DNA of 64,000 bases from Sphaerisporangium corydalis (GTDB taxonomy: Bacteria; Actinomycetota; Actinomycetes; Streptosporangiales; Streptosporangiaceae). Where the stretch lies: assembly GCF_025506355.1 (NCBI RefSeq), contig NZ_JANZYP010000033.1:33141-97140 (forward strand). The letters are read 5' to 3'. Below are positions 1 through 8,951 of this stretch, in pieces. Below the pieces are notes generated by a model, which saw only the letters and a list, made by a program, of their open reading frames with translations, did not search any database and was not told the origin of the DNA. Numbering within the stretch: position 1 is the stretch's first letter; every line of letters begins with the position of its first letter. The position numbers were made by a program, and so were the translations under genes.

Positions 1-1323
1 CCGGGACCGCTGGACGGCGGTCGCGGGCGGCAGCGACGTCCGCCCCTCGCCCGCGTGCCCGGTCTCGGCGCCGCGCCCGGCGGACGGTCCTGCCAGGTGC
101 AGGCGGCGCAGCGGGTCGGGGCGGAACCTGCGCAGCCAGCGGGTCACCGGCCAGCCGGTGGCGGCGACCGACCGGTGCCGGTGGGCCTTGGCGACCGCCG
201 CGACCACCAGCGGGACGCCCGCCGCCTCGGCGAGCGCGGCCGTCAGCGGCCTGGCCAGCACGTCGTCGAGCGCCGCCTCCGCCGCCCCGGCCCGCTTCTC
301 CAGCTCCTCCACCGACCCGGGAACCTCACCGCCCCGCTCCCGCCGGACACCGCCGGCGTCCCGGGCACCCGTACCGCCGGCGTTCCACGGACCCGTGCCG
401 CCGGCGTCCCGGGCACCCGTACCGTCCACGTCACGGAGACCGGTGCCGGTGGCGTTCCGGCCGCCAGGCTCCGGGTCGCGGACGCTCGCCGGCCCTCCGT
501 CCGCGTCCCGGCCGCCCGCGGACGCCAGGGCCAGCGCGTCGGCGGCCGTGCCCGCGTCGGCCGTCAGGCGCGTCGCCCACGTGCGCCGGTCGGCGACCCG
601 CTTGGCCAGCGTCGCGCGCAGGTCGGCGATCCCGGTGCCCTTGGTCACGGAGGTGCCGATGACGGGCACGCCGGAGAGCCCGTCCTCGTCCAGCAGCCGC
701 CGCAGGTCGCCCACGCAACGCTCGGCCGCCGCCGGGGCGAGGCGGTCGGTCTGGTTCAGCACGACGAGCATGACGTCCCGGTGCCTGCCGAGAGACCGCA
801 GGTAGCGTTCGTGCACCGCCGCGTCGGCGTACTTCTGCGGGTCGAGCACCCACACCAGCAGGTCGACCACCGCGACCAGCCGGTCCACCTCCAGCCGGTG
901 GGCCAGTTCGATGGAGTCGTGGTCGGGCAGGTCCAGCAGGATCAGCCCCGACAGCTCGTCGGGGCCGCCGACCGCGTGGCGGTGGGGGACGCGCAGCCAG
1001 TCGAGCAGCGGTCCCGCGCCCTCCGGGTCCCACATCGCCGCCTGGGCCGTGGACGTCGTCGGCCGCGTCACCCCGACCCCGGCGAGCGACGTGCCCGACA
1101 GCGCGTTGAACAGGGACGACTTCCCGCTGCCCGTCGCACCGGCGAGCGCCACGACGGTGTGCTCCACCGACAGGCTGCGCCGCGCGCCCGCGCGGGACAC
1201 GACGTCACGGGCCCGCGCGACCGCCTCCGCGTCCAACCGGCCCTCGGCGAGCCCGGCCGCCTCGCCGAGCGCGGCGAGCCTGTCGTCGAGCGACACCGCA
1301 CCCGGCCGCCGGAGCAGCTTCAC
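1..1323 (-). CDS. GTPase domain protein, 3' end outside the window
   Basis: A P-loop GTPase of the dynamin/Era-like kind. The visible N-terminal 441 residues carry G1 (GATGSGKSS), G3 (DLPDHDS) and G4 (NQTD). The start is a GTG at 1323 that overlaps the stop codon of the upstream GTPase gene as GTGA and is preceded by a G-rich ribosome binding site (GGGGGTGG), so the two are translationally coupled. After the GTPase domain comes a low-complexity linker built of octapeptide repeats (positions 350-445), then an Arg-rich segment that may precede a membrane anchor beyond the window edge. Paired GTPases like these are common in actinomycetes and probably act at the membrane; the exact role is not known to me. 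The C-terminus is missing. Confidence 0.85.
   Translation of the reverse strand, partial: MKLLRRPGAVSLDDRLAALGEAAGLAEGRLDAEAVARARDVVSRAGARRSLSVEHTVVALAGATGSGKSSLFNALSGTSLAGVGVTRPTTSTAQAAMWDPEGAGPLLDWLRVPHRHAVGGPDELSGLILLDLPDHDSIELAHRLEVDRLVAVVDLLVWVLDPQKYADAAVHERYLRSLGRHRDVMLVVLNQTDRLAPAAAERCVGDLRRLLDEDGLSGVPVIGTSVTKGTGIADLRATLAKRVADRRTWATRLTADAGTAADALALASAGGRDADGGPASVRDPEPGGRNATGTGLRDVDGTGARDAGGTGPWNAGGTGARDAGGVRRERGGEVPGSVEELEKRAGAAEAALDDVLARPLTAALAEAAGVPLVVAAVAKAHRHRSVAATGWPVTRWLRRFRPDPLRRLHLAGPSAGRGAETGHAGEGRTSLPPATAVQRSR
350..445. repeat. 24-bp tandem repeat, four units, inside the GTPase gene
   Basis: Units start at 350, 374, 398 and 422. Units 1 and 3 are identical over 24 bp, and units 2 and 4 are diverged copies. 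Because 24 is a multiple of three, the repeat stays in frame and encodes an octapeptide of the form GTG-x-x-(D/N)-A-G in the linker after the GTPase domain. It looks like a slippage-derived length-variable linker. Confidence 0.85.
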
Positions 1324-3083
1324 GGCTTGTCCACCCCCGCGTCCACGGGCGCGTCGATCTCGCCACGGTGGTCGCGCACGGCCCGCGCCGCCTGCCTGAG
1401 CGCCCCGGGCATCTCCTCGGGCGGCCCGAGCCCGTCGAGCAGCGAGGTGAACCGGGACGCCTCCGCCTCGAACACCGTGCCCACCCGCTCCCTGAGGTCC
1501 TCGCGCGCCGCCTGCGTCAGCGTCCGCACCGCCTGGTCGCCGAACACCGCCTCCAGCAGCTTCTGGCTCAGGACGCTCGTGCCGCCGGCGATGCCGACCT
1601 CGATGCCCGTCAGGCCGCCGGTGGACGCGAACACCATGAGCATGAGCAGCAGCCCGGCGCCGTTCAGGCTGAACGAGGCGAGCCGGGCGGTGGTGCGCTT
1701 CTCGGCCCCCTCCTCAGCGACGAGCTCCAGGACGTACCCCTGCCAGGCGCGGACGGCCGAGGACGCCCGCTCGGGCAGGGAGGCGGACGCGCGGCCGAGG
1801 CGCCCCGCAGAGACCGCCCCCGCGCGCTCGATGACGTCACGCCCCGAAGGCATCCCCGACCACGCCTCCAGCGCCCGCTCGGCGGCGGCGTCGGCCGAGG
1901 ACCGGACCAGCGCCTCGACCCCGGACTCCAGCGCCGCCCTGAGCCGGGTGTCGGGAGCCGGCCGGCCGGTGAACGCCGAGACGATCCGCTCGCGCAGCCA
2001 GCCGATGCGCGACTCCAGCGTGCGCATGAAGTCGCCGGTGCCGACGAAGTCCTGCCAGCGGGCCATGACCTCGCCGCGCAGCAGCGAGCCGTCACGTATC
2101 CCGTCGTCGAAGCTCGCCATGGCCGCGCCGTAGGCGGAGTCGACGGAAAGGCGCAGGTCGGCCAGGCCCGCCCGCTGCCGGTCCGCCTCGTCCGCCAGGG
2201 CCGGGACCCGGGTCCCGATGCTCTCAAGGGCTCCGGAAAGGGTCCTGCGCACGACCTCAGAGCGGGCGTGGGCGTCGGCCGCGATGGCCCCGAGCCAGTC
2301 CTTCACGCCACGGACGGCGGACTCCGGCAACCGGGCGTTCTCCTCAGGGAGCACCACCTCGGGGACGCTGAACAGCGGCGCCCCGGCCAGGCCGTTGGCG
2401 TCCAGCAGGCGGTGCAGGTGCGCGGCGACCGGCCCGAGCGCTTCCGGCGGCACCCGGTCCAGGACCACCGCCAGGGCCGTGCTCCGCTCGCGCGCGCTGC
2501 GCAGGAACCCCCACGGCACCTCGTCCGCGTACCGCGAGGCGGTGGTGACGAACAACCACAGATCGGCCGCCGCGAGAAGCTGCGCCGCGATCTCGCGGTT
2601 GGCGGTGACGACGGAGTCGATGTCAGGTGCGTCGAGCAGGGCGAGCCCGGGAGGCAGGCTGGTCGCCGTCACGATGCGCAGGGTCCCCGGCTCGCCGCGA
2701 CCGCGCCCGGTCGTCCTGGCCAGGCCGGGCAGCACGCTCTGCCGGGTGAACCACGCCTCGTCCGCCGGGTTGGCGACCAGCGTGGGGGCCAGCGTCGTGG
2801 GGCGCAGCACCCCGGGCTCGGTGACGTCGGCTCCCGCGAGGGAGTTCACCAGCGTCGACTTGCCCGCCCCCGTCGAGCCGCCGACCACGGCGAGCAGGGG
2901 GGCGTCCATGGCCGCCACCCGGGGCAGCAGGTAGTCGTCGAGTTGCCCTATCAGCTCCTTGTGCGCACGCCGATGCGAAGCGACGTCACCGATCGCGAGG
3001 GGGAACAGATCGTGATCGAGCTGACGCCGCAGGGTTTCGAGGGCCACGAGCAGACCATTGTTCCCCGCCATAAGCACGGTCAT
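1320..3083 (-). CDS. Dynamin-like GTPase, membrane-associated
   Basis: A 587-residue GTPase with G1 GGSTGAGKST near residue 68 and G3 DAPDID near residue 150, followed by a long helical region. A hydrophobic stretch around residues 455-495 (GAGLLLMLMVFASTGGLTG) could insert into the membrane. This layout is that of bacterial dynamin-like proteins, which remodel or stabilise membranes, often as hetero-pairs. The next gene is a second GTPase overlapping by GTGA, consistent with a two-component assembly. The ATG at 3083 has a weak GAGGG just upstream; a second ATG four codons later is possible. The family assignment is firm; the cellular role is inferred. Confidence 0.85.
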   Translation of the reverse strand: MTVLMAGNNGLLVALETLRRQLDHDLFPLAIGDVASHRRAHKELIGQLDDYLLPRVAAMDAPLLAVVGGSTGAGKSTLVNSLAGADVTEPGVLRPTTLAPTLVANPADEAWFTRQSVLPGLARTTGRGRGEPGTLRIVTATSLPPGLALLDAPDIDSVVTANREIAAQLLAAADLWLFVTTASRYADEVPWGFLRSARERSTALAVVLDRVPPEALGPVAAHLHRLLDANGLAGAPLFSVPEVVLPEENARLPESAVRGVKDWLGAIAADAHARSEVVRRTLSGALESIGTRVPALADEADRQRAGLADLRLSVDSAYGAAMASFDDGIRDGSLLRGEVMARWQDFVGTGDFMRTLESRIGWLRERIVSAFTGRPAPDTRLRAALESGVEALVRSSADAAAERALEAWSGMPSGRDVIERAGAVSAGRLGRASASLPERASSAVRAWQGYVLELVAEEGAEKRTTARLASFSLNGAGLLLMLMVFASTGGLTGIEVGIAGGTSVLSQKLLEAVFGDQAVRTLTQAAREDLRERVGTVFEAEASRFTSLLDGLGPPEEMPGALRQAARAVRDHRGEIDAPVDAGVDKP

Positions 3084-3188
3084 GCCCTCACAGCGCCAAG
3101 CTATCCACCGCCCGCGAAAAACCGCAGCTCAACCCGGCACCGAAATTCACGACACCTTCGGGGAAAGCCGTCCCTTACTCGGCGGGGA

Positions 3189-4196
3189 TCAGAAGTGCCG
3201 GGTGAGGGTCTCATAGATCTTCAGGTAGTCGGTGACCATGCGGCCGGCGCCGAACCGGTGTTCGGCCCGGGTGCGGCATCCGGCGCGGTCGATCGTGGCG
3301 AGGCGGGACACGGCGGACGTCGCCTCCTCGACGGTGTCCACCAGGAAGCCCGTCACGCCCTGGTCCACGACCTCCGGCATCGACCCGCGCCGGTAGGCGA
3401 TGACCGGGGTGCCGCAGGCCATCGACTCGACGACCGACAGGCCGAACGGCTCGTCGAACGCGATGGGGTGCAGCAGGGCCATGGCGCCGCCGAGGATCTC
3501 GGCGCGCCGCTCCGGCCCGACCGCCCCGAGGAACGTGACCTGGTCGCCGTCCACGCGCGGGCCGACCTCCTGGTCGAAGTACCGCTGGTCCTGGACGATC
3601 CCGCAGATGGTCAGCGGGACGCCGGCCCGCCGGGCGATCTCGATCGCGGTGTGGGTCCCCTTGTCGGGGTGGATCCGGCCGAAGGACACCAGCCGGGGGC
3701 CGCCGGACGCGTCGAAGGGCAGGGAGTCCAGGTCGATGCCGTGGTGGACCGTGGCCACGTAGTCGAGCCCCGGGTCCCGGTCGGCGTCGGAGATGGAGAC
3801 GTAGGCCGAGCGGGCCCGCGCGTACGCCGGCTTGATCCCGGCGCCGGAGAACCCGTGGACGGTGGTGAGCAGCGGGGCGCGGCAGTGCCCGGCGAAGGCC
3901 AGCGGGAGCCAGTCGAGGTGGTTGTGGACCAGGTCGAACTCGGCGGACCGGCTCAGCGCGTGCGCGACGTGCATCGCCTCCTGCACCCGGCCGTCGAGGG
4001 AGGGGTCCTCGGCGTAGCCGTGGGGGCACACCCCGTCGAGCGTCGCCGAGGTGATCGAGTCCAGCGTGGCGAACAGGGTGACGTCGACGCCCCGGGCGGT
4101 CAGCCCTTCGGCGAGCAGGCTGGTGATCTGCTCCCACGGTCCGTAGTGGCGCGGGGGCGTGCGCCAGGCGACCGGCCCCAGCAGGGCGACCTTCAC
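3189..4196 (-). CDS. Glycosyltransferase family 4 protein
   Basis: A 335-residue GT-B-fold glycosyltransferase. The N-terminus (MKVALLGPVAWRTPP) and the central VSFGRIHPDKG motif are typical of GT4 enzymes. The C-terminal EPFGLSVVESMACGTPVIA holds the E-x7-E signature that binds the nucleotide-sugar donor. No signal peptide or membrane segment is visible, so it is cytoplasmic. About 105 bp separate it from the GTPase pair, and I see no obvious operon partner. Donor and acceptor cannot be told from the sequence. Confidence 0.85.
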   Translation of the reverse strand: MKVALLGPVAWRTPPRHYGPWEQITSLLAEGLTARGVDVTLFATLDSITSATLDGVCPHGYAEDPSLDGRVQEAMHVAHALSRSAEFDLVHNHLDWLPLAFAGHCRAPLLTTVHGFSGAGIKPAYARARSAYVSISDADRDPGLDYVATVHHGIDLDSLPFDASGGPRLVSFGRIHPDKGTHTAIEIARRAGVPLTICGIVQDQRYFDQEVGPRVDGDQVTFLGAVGPERRAEILGGAMALLHPIAFDEPFGLSVVESMACGTPVIAYRRGSMPEVVDQGVTGFLVDTVEEATSAVSRLATIDRAGCRTRAEHRFGAGRMVTDYLKIYETLTRHF

Positions 4197-4347
4197 CGGG
4201 AATCGGCCGCGCTGCGCGTCTTCGAGCTCATGGTGCCTCTTCCCGTCCGCCGGCGTGCCCCGGGCCTGGTGCCCGCGACGCCGGCCCTGTGCCCGCGACC
4301 CGACCTTACGTCCACGACCGGCGGGAGGGTGACGGCCGGCGGTCCCG

Positions 4348-5175
4348 CTAGCCGGCCATGCCGAGGAGCACGGCCGCGGCGGCCACGGCCAGGGCGATCG
4401 GGTACGCCCACCACCGGGGGGCGGGGCCGTCCCGGAGGACGCGGACGCCGAGGGGGAGCAGGGCGACGCACAGGCCGAGGGTGGCGACGACGGACATCGG
4501 GCCGGTGCCCTTGAGCACGCCGATCGGCAGCGCGGCCATCAGCCCGAGTGCCACGGATCGGACGATCCCCAGCACGCCGGCCCGCCACGTCCCGACGGCG
4601 AGCACGATCCAGCCGAAGAAGACGGCGGCGGACAGGGTGTGGAAGATGTGGAACGCGCCGTAAGTGTCGGCCATCACCTGCTGCGCGGCGGGAGCCCCCT
4701 GGACGTCGACGAGCTGGAAGGCCAGGTGGTTGACCCCCGCGTGGAACGTGCGGGCGAACAGGCCGAGCAGCACCATCACCCCGCCCCACAGCGCCCACAC
4801 CGGCCGGGTCCTCCCCACGCGCCGGGCCAGGGCGATGACGGCTGGCCACAGCAGCACGTTCCCCGCGACGAAGGCGCTGTAGGAGGCGGTCATCCGGGCC
4901 GGGCTCGCGGCGACCGCGGCGAGCTGCTGAGGGAAGAAGCCGTCCACGTCGGCGCGGAGCAGCACCCCGGCGAGCATGAGCGACGGCCCGAGGACGAGCC
5001 CGGCCCCCTCCACCCAGCGCCCCGGAAACTCGAACGAGGTCCCGGCCCCCGCCGCGCGCCCGGTGCCGGCGGAGGTCGCGGGCCGTGTCGCGTCCCCGGA
5101 GGCGGCGGGTGGCGTCGCGTGCGCGGTTTCCCTGGAGGTGGTGGCGGGTGCGGTGGTGTCTCCGGTCCTGGTCAT
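4348..5175 (-). CDS. Integral membrane protein of unknown function
   Basis: About 275 residues: a Thr/Ala/Pro-rich N-terminal tail of about 45 residues and then seven or so hydrophobic helices. Histidines lie in or next to membrane segments (TFHAGVNHLAF, GAFHIFHTLSAAVFFGW), which could bind haem or metal, but no known motif is complete. I do not recognise the family. The ATG at 5175 is chosen; a GTG at 5208 would add 11 residues. The following 150 bp (4197-4347) show no gene. The adjacent DUF998 protein is also an integral membrane protein, but each seems to be its own unit. Confidence 0.7.
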   Translation of the reverse strand: MTRTGDTTAPATTSRETAHATPPAASGDATRPATSAGTGRAAGAGTSFEFPGRWVEGAGLVLGPSLMLAGVLLRADVDGFFPQQLAAVAASPARMTASYSAFVAGNVLLWPAVIALARRVGRTRPVWALWGGVMVLLGLFARTFHAGVNHLAFQLVDVQGAPAAQQVMADTYGAFHIFHTLSAAVFFGWIVLAVGTWRAGVLGIVRSVALGLMAALPIGVLKGTGPMSVVATLGLCVALLPLGVRVLRDGPAPRWWAYPIALAVAAAAVLLGMAG

Positions 5176-5245
5176 GAGTCGATCCAACCGGCCCGGCACC
5201 CGCCGCACATTGGCGCGGGAACTAGCCCCCCAGGTAGACCTGGCA

Positions 5246-5926
5246 CTACCTCGGCCGGGCCTGCGGGTACGCGAGGGGGCGGCGGAGCAGGTGGAGGGCC
5301 AGGATGGCGATCCAGGACTGGCCGATGACGAGCGTGAGGCGTTGCAGCAGGCCGCCGATCGGCATGAGGGCGGGGTTCTGCGCGAAGCCCATGCTCGTGA
5401 GCACGAAAGCGGCCAGGACGGCGACGCCGTTCACCAGGCAGTAGAGGGCCCACCCCTTCTGCCCCAGGACCTGGAACCGGCGGGCGACGACGAAACAGGC
5501 CGCGGGCAGGGCGGTGAAGACGGGGGTGGAGAACAGGTCGTGCAGGATGCCGTGCGCGGTGCGGACCGACGCCGTCATCGGCGTCCCGGGCGGGTAGCCG
5601 CTGATGGGGTCGCAGGTGAAAAGCCCGGCGCCGACGAGGCCGATCCCGACCAGCGCGATCAGCACCGATGCCCAGCCCAGGCCACGCAGGCGAAGTCCGG
5701 CGGCGAAGGCGAGGATCAGCGCTCCGGTGACGATGAAGTTCGTCATCTGCGTCCAGCCGAGCGCACCGATCGAGAGAGAGCTGACGGGGTGCCGCAGCGG
5801 GTCGTAGCCGGCCCGGGTGGCGCCCTCGACGAGGAACGCGATCACGAACAGCGCCGGCCCGGCGACACCGCAGACGAGCAGCGCCCGTCCGGTGCGCGCC
5901 GGCGTCTTCCTGGTCGGGGTCTCCAT
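5246..5926 (-). CDS. DUF998 family membrane protein
   Basis: A 226-residue protein with six predicted membrane helices. Features typical of DUF998 are YDPLRHPVSSLSIG after helix 1, the FTCDPISGYPPGTP loop and the HGILHDLFS segment. Its function is unknown. It diverges from the regulator at 6035 across an AT-rich 110-bp gap, suggesting that the regulator controls it. The ATG at 5926 is preceded by a GAGG that is rather close; a TTG at 5935 is the alternative start. Confidence 0.8.
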   Translation of the reverse strand: METPTRKTPARTGRALLVCGVAGPALFVIAFLVEGATRAGYDPLRHPVSSLSIGALGWTQMTNFIVTGALILAFAAGLRLRGLGWASVLIALVGIGLVGAGLFTCDPISGYPPGTPMTASVRTAHGILHDLFSTPVFTALPAACFVVARRFQVLGQKGWALYCLVNGVAVLAAFVLTSMGFAQNPALMPIGGLLQRLTLVIGQSWIAILALHLLRRPLAYPQARPR

Positions 5927-5935
5927 GCCTCGCAA

Positions 5936-6034
5936 GCTACACTGTTTTCACGTTTTTCTGAAGATACAAAATCTATTGAAAATGTTAGAGTGCCGGGATT
6001 CCAGGGCGGGCAGTGATCGAAGGACGACGCGGCA
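5936..6034. promoter_or_regulatory. Divergent promoter region, AT-rich
   Basis: This gap is far richer in A/T than its surroundings. It holds an imperfect inverted repeat, TTTTCA at 5945-5950 and TGAAAA at 5977-5982, of the spacing a MarR/GbsR-like dimer could use. It must contain the promoters of both divergent genes; I could not assign clear -35/-10 pairs. Confidence 0.45.
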
Positions 6035-6550
6035 GTGACCGACAGTACGAAGCGTGACCAACAGGCCATCCTCCGGTTCATCGAGCGGTTCGCCTCGATC
6101 CTCGCGGACGCCGGCATGCCCCGCATGCCGGCGCGGGTGTTCGCGGCCCTGTTCGCCACCGACTCCGGACGGCTCACCGCCGCCGAGCTGGCCGGTGTGC
6201 TGGGGGTCAGCCCGGCCGCGATCTCGGGCGCGGTGCGCTATCTGATCCAGCTCAACCTGGCCGCCCGCGAGCGCGAGCCGGGCTCCCGCCGTGACCAGTT
6301 CCGCATCCTGGACGACGTCTGGTACGAGGCGGAGCTCCGCAGGGACCAGATGATCAGCCAGTGGGAGGGCGCCGCGCGCGAGGGCGTCGAGGCGCTCGGC
6401 GAGGGCACCCCCGCCGGGGAGCGCATCGCCGAGACGCTCGCGTACTTCGAGTTCGTCCAGCAGGAGCTGCCCCAGGTCCTGAACCGCTGGCGCGCGCACC
6501 GAGCGCACCTGCGCGCCGCGAGGAACCCCGGCGCGAACGACCCCGGCTGA
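6035..6550 (+). CDS. GbsR/MarR family transcriptional regulator
   Basis: A 171-residue winged-helix regulator. The N-terminal part (FASILADAGMPRMPARVFAA) followed by LTAAELAGVLGVSPAAISGA (recognition helix) and the wing region RREPGS-like EREPGSRRDQF are typical of GbsR-type MarR relatives. The C-terminal helices probably form the dimer interface. It starts at a GTG and is transcribed away from the DUF998 gene, so local autoregulation and control of that gene are likely. The ligand is unknown. Confidence 0.85.
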   Translation: MTDSTKRDQQAILRFIERFASILADAGMPRMPARVFAALFATDSGRLTAAELAGVLGVSPAAISGAVRYLIQLNLAAREREPGSRRDQFRILDDVWYEAELRRDQMISQWEGAAREGVEALGEGTPAGERIAETLAYFEFVQQELPQVLNRWRAHRAHLRAARNPGANDPG

Positions 6551-6616
6551 GCCGCAAGGCGTACGGGGGCCTCGGGTCGCGGGGTCGAAGGGCGCTGGGC
6601 GGCGTGGCGGACGGTG

Positions 6617-6659
6617 AAGAGCCGGGCGGGCACGGTGGTTCCGTGTCAGCCCGGCTCTT
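6617..6659. terminator. Bidirectional hairpin terminator
   Basis: A perfect 11-bp stem, AAGAGCCGGGC (6617-6627) with GCCCGGCTCTT (6649-6659). An inner five-base stem CACGG/CCGTG sits in the loop. It lies between the converging regulator gene and the exporter gene, so it can serve both strands. Confidence 0.85.
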
Positions 6660-6717
6660 GTGGGAGGTCCGGTGGGTCCTTGGCAGGAGACAGAGAGGAC
6701 GAGGGGAGGGGCCGGGG

Positions 6718-8316
6718 TCAGCCGGCGGAGACGAGGACGGGCTGGTCGGCCGGTGCGGCCTGGTCGGGGGTGGGCTGCGGGGTGGGGGCGGGCTGTCCGC
6801 CGTCGCGCAGGATGGCGACGGACAGGACGGCCAGGGCGAGGAAGATGGTGGCGCCGACGGCGGCGACGGTGTTCAGGCCGGAGGTGAAGGCGGTCCGGGC
6901 CGCGTCGACGAGGCCGGTCGCGAGCTGGCCGGGGAGCTGGTCGGCGGCGGCCAGGGCGGCGCTGATGCTCTCACCGGCGCTGTGGACGGCCCCGGCGGGC
7001 AGGCCGTCGGGCAGGTTGCCGGGCAGGTCGGTGCGGTAGACGAAGGTGGACAGGCTGCCGAGGGCGGCGACGCCCATGGCGACCCCGAACTCGCCGCTGG
7101 TCTGGCTGATCGAGGCGGCCGAGCCGGCCTTCTCCGGCGGGACGGCGCCCATGATCAGGTTCATGGTCAGCGCCATCGGGAAGGCGATGCCGAACGAGGT
7201 CAGGACCAGGCCGGTGACCAGCAGCGGCAGCCCGCCGGTCGGGGCGACCTGGGTGTGGACGGCCAGGCCGGCGGCGGCGATGACCAGGCCGGCGGCGATG
7301 ACGTACGCGGGGCGGACGCGGCGGGCCAGTGCGGGGGCGACCATCGAGCCGGCGACCATGGCGACGTTCTGCGGCAGCAGCCACAGCCCGGAGTCCATCG
7401 GGCCGAGGCCCTGGACGGTCTGCAGGTACAGGCTGGAGAGCAGGGTCGCGCCGGCCATCACGATGCCGCCGAGGAGCATGACGCCCATCGCGGTGCTGAA
7501 CGGGCGGTTGGCGAACAGGCGCAGGTCGAGCAGCGGGCCGGCGAGGGTGCGCTGGCGCAGGGTGAAGACGACGCCGACCGCGATGCCGGCCAGCAGGGCC
7601 GCGACGGGCAGCGGGTGCACGCCGCCGCGCGCCAGCTCCTTGAGGCCGTAGATGGCGGGCAGGATCGCGCCGAGCGACAGGGCGACGCTGGCGAGGTCGA
7701 GGCGGCCGGCGGCCTGGTCGCGGTACTCCGGCAGCAGGCGGGGGCCGACGACCAGGAGCAGCACCATGACCGGGACGCCGAGCAGGAAGGCCGAGCCCCA
7801 CCAGAAGTGCTCCAGCAGCAGCCCGCCGACCAGCGGGCCCACGGTCATGCCGCCCATGAAGCAGGCGAACCAGACGCCGATGGCGGTGCCCATCTGCTTG
7901 GGGTCGGTGAACATGTTGCGGATCAGCGCCATGGTCGAGGGCATGAGCGTGGCGCCGGCGACGCCCAGCAGGGCGCGGGAGGCGATCAGCATCGCGGGGC
8001 TGACGGAGTAGGCGGCCAGGACGGAGGCCACGCCGAACGCGCCGGCGCCGATGAGGAGCAGCTTGCGGCGGCCGATGCGGTCGCCCAGGGTGCCCATGGT
8101 GACCAGGAACCCGGCGAGCATGAACGAGTAGATGTCCAGGATCCACAGCTGCTGGGCCGCGTCGGCGCCGAGGCCGGCGCTCAGGTGGGGCAGTGCCAGG
8201 TACAGGACGCTGATGTCCAGCGAGAGCAGCAGGGTGGGCAGGGCCAGCACCGCGAGCCCGATCCATTCGCGCCGTCCGGCCCGTGGCGCCGGGCCGGCCT
8301 GGAGGTTGGCGGTCAT
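6718..8316 (-). CDS. MFS drug exporter, DHA2 (14-helix) family
   Basis: A 532-residue proton-driven antiporter with about 14 predicted membrane helices. It has the DHA2 signatures LDISVLYLALPHLSAGLGA in helix 1, GTLGDRIGRRKLLLIGA (motif A) and the motif-C-like GGMTVGPLVGGLLLEHFWW. It probably exports hydrophobic drugs or metabolites at the cytoplasmic membrane. The ATG at 8316 follows GGAAG at good distance; a GTG one codon upstream is also possible. It is divergent from the zinc-finger gene at 8602, and the long leader contains an inverted repeat. Its substrate is unknown and no regulator gene is adjacent. Confidence 0.9.
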   Translation of the reverse strand: MTANLQAGPAPRAGRREWIGLAVLALPTLLLSLDISVLYLALPHLSAGLGADAAQQLWILDIYSFMLAGFLVTMGTLGDRIGRRKLLLIGAGAFGVASVLAAYSVSPAMLIASRALLGVAGATLMPSTMALIRNMFTDPKQMGTAIGVWFACFMGGMTVGPLVGGLLLEHFWWGSAFLLGVPVMVLLLVVGPRLLPEYRDQAAGRLDLASVALSLGAILPAIYGLKELARGGVHPLPVAALLAGIAVGVVFTLRQRTLAGPLLDLRLFANRPFSTAMGVMLLGGIVMAGATLLSSLYLQTVQGLGPMDSGLWLLPQNVAMVAGSMVAPALARRVRPAYVIAAGLVIAAAGLAVHTQVAPTGGLPLLVTGLVLTSFGIAFPMALTMNLIMGAVPPEKAGSAASISQTSGEFGVAMGVAALGSLSTFVYRTDLPGNLPDGLPAGAVHSAGESISAALAAADQLPGQLATGLVDAARTAFTSGLNTVAAVGATIFLALAVLSVAILRDGGQPAPTPQPTPDQAAPADQPVLVSAG

Positions 8317-8426
8317 CACATCTTCCTTCGCGATCGGTGGTCTTCGGCCTATCGGGTGTCGACGCGGCCGGGCCGCGTCGTCGTCTTCGTCCTTCGGCGG
8401 GGCCGGTATGGAAAGACCTTCTCACC

Positions 8427-8442
8427 GACAAGTTTTATTGTC
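8427..8442. promoter_or_regulatory. Inverted repeat in the exporter upstream region
   Basis: GACAA-N6-TTGTC (8427-8431 and 8438-8442) lies in a short AT-rich island within the 285-bp gap between the exporter and the zinc-finger gene. On the minus strand a TTGACA (8440-8445) overlaps it and could be a -35 box, though no good -10 follows. It may be an operator for a TetR-type repressor encoded elsewhere. The rest of the gap shows nothing I can name. Confidence 0.4.
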
Positions 8443-8601
8443 AAGGATGTTTTAGTCTTCGGCAGCGGAGCGTGCGGGGCGGCCATCGGATCCACTGATG
8501 AGGCTTGCTCGGATCGGTCCTTTCCGCCGGGCCGTTTTTCGCGTGAACTGGGGAGGTGCAGTCGGTGCAACTTGCGCCGCTGTCGACGTGGGGGGCGAAA
8601 T

Positions 8602-8916
8602 ATGGTCCCGATCCCTGAAGTCGTGGACGTGACCACGCGCATTGGCAGCCTGAACGGGCAGACGCCGCGCTGCGGTCACGTCTCCGCGGTCTCCGTCGCC
8701 GGGCCCGGCGCGCCGGAATGCAAGCAGTGCCTGGTACTCGGCCTGGACTGGACCGCGCTGATGGCCTGCCTGACCTGCGGCTGGGTGGCCTGTTCCAACG
8801 ACTCGCCCGGCTGTCACGCCCGGGAGCACTACGAGGAGAGCGATCACCCGGTGGCCGCCAGGCTCAACTCCGAGCCGCCGTGGCGATGGTGCTACGTCCA
8901 CGGCCGGCCGGTTTGA
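8602..8916 (+). CDS. UBP-type zinc finger domain protein
   Basis: A 104-residue protein that is essentially one ZnF-UBP domain. Metal ligands visible in order are PRCGHV, ECKQC, MACLTCGWVACS, CHAREHYEESDHPVAA and YVHG. In eukaryotes this fold binds the ubiquitin C-terminus; bacterial single-domain versions have no settled role. The ATG at 8602 follows a GGGGGCG stretch. The desaturase starts 35 bp after the stop, so the two are probably co-transcribed. Confidence 0.85.
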   Translation: MVPIPEVVDVTTRIGSLNGQTPRCGHVSAVSVAGPGAPECKQCLVLGLDWTALMACLTCGWVACSNDSPGCHAREHYEESDHPVAARLNSEPPWRWCYVHGRPV

Positions 8917-8951
8917 CCCCGGGCCGGATCGTCACGACCCAGGAGGACTTC

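Noticed and set aside
1368..4514. Very long open frame of over 1,000 codons on the plus strand, and similar long frames opposite other genes
   Set aside because: It lies antisense to the dynamin-like GTPase and glycosyltransferase genes, has Arg/Gly/Pro/Gln-rich low-complexity translation and no domain. It is the usual by-product of high GC3 content.
6361..8601. Plus-strand frame running into the UBP zinc-finger gene
   Set aside because: Only the part from the ATG at 8602 encodes a recognisable domain; the upstream part is antisense to the DHA2 exporter.
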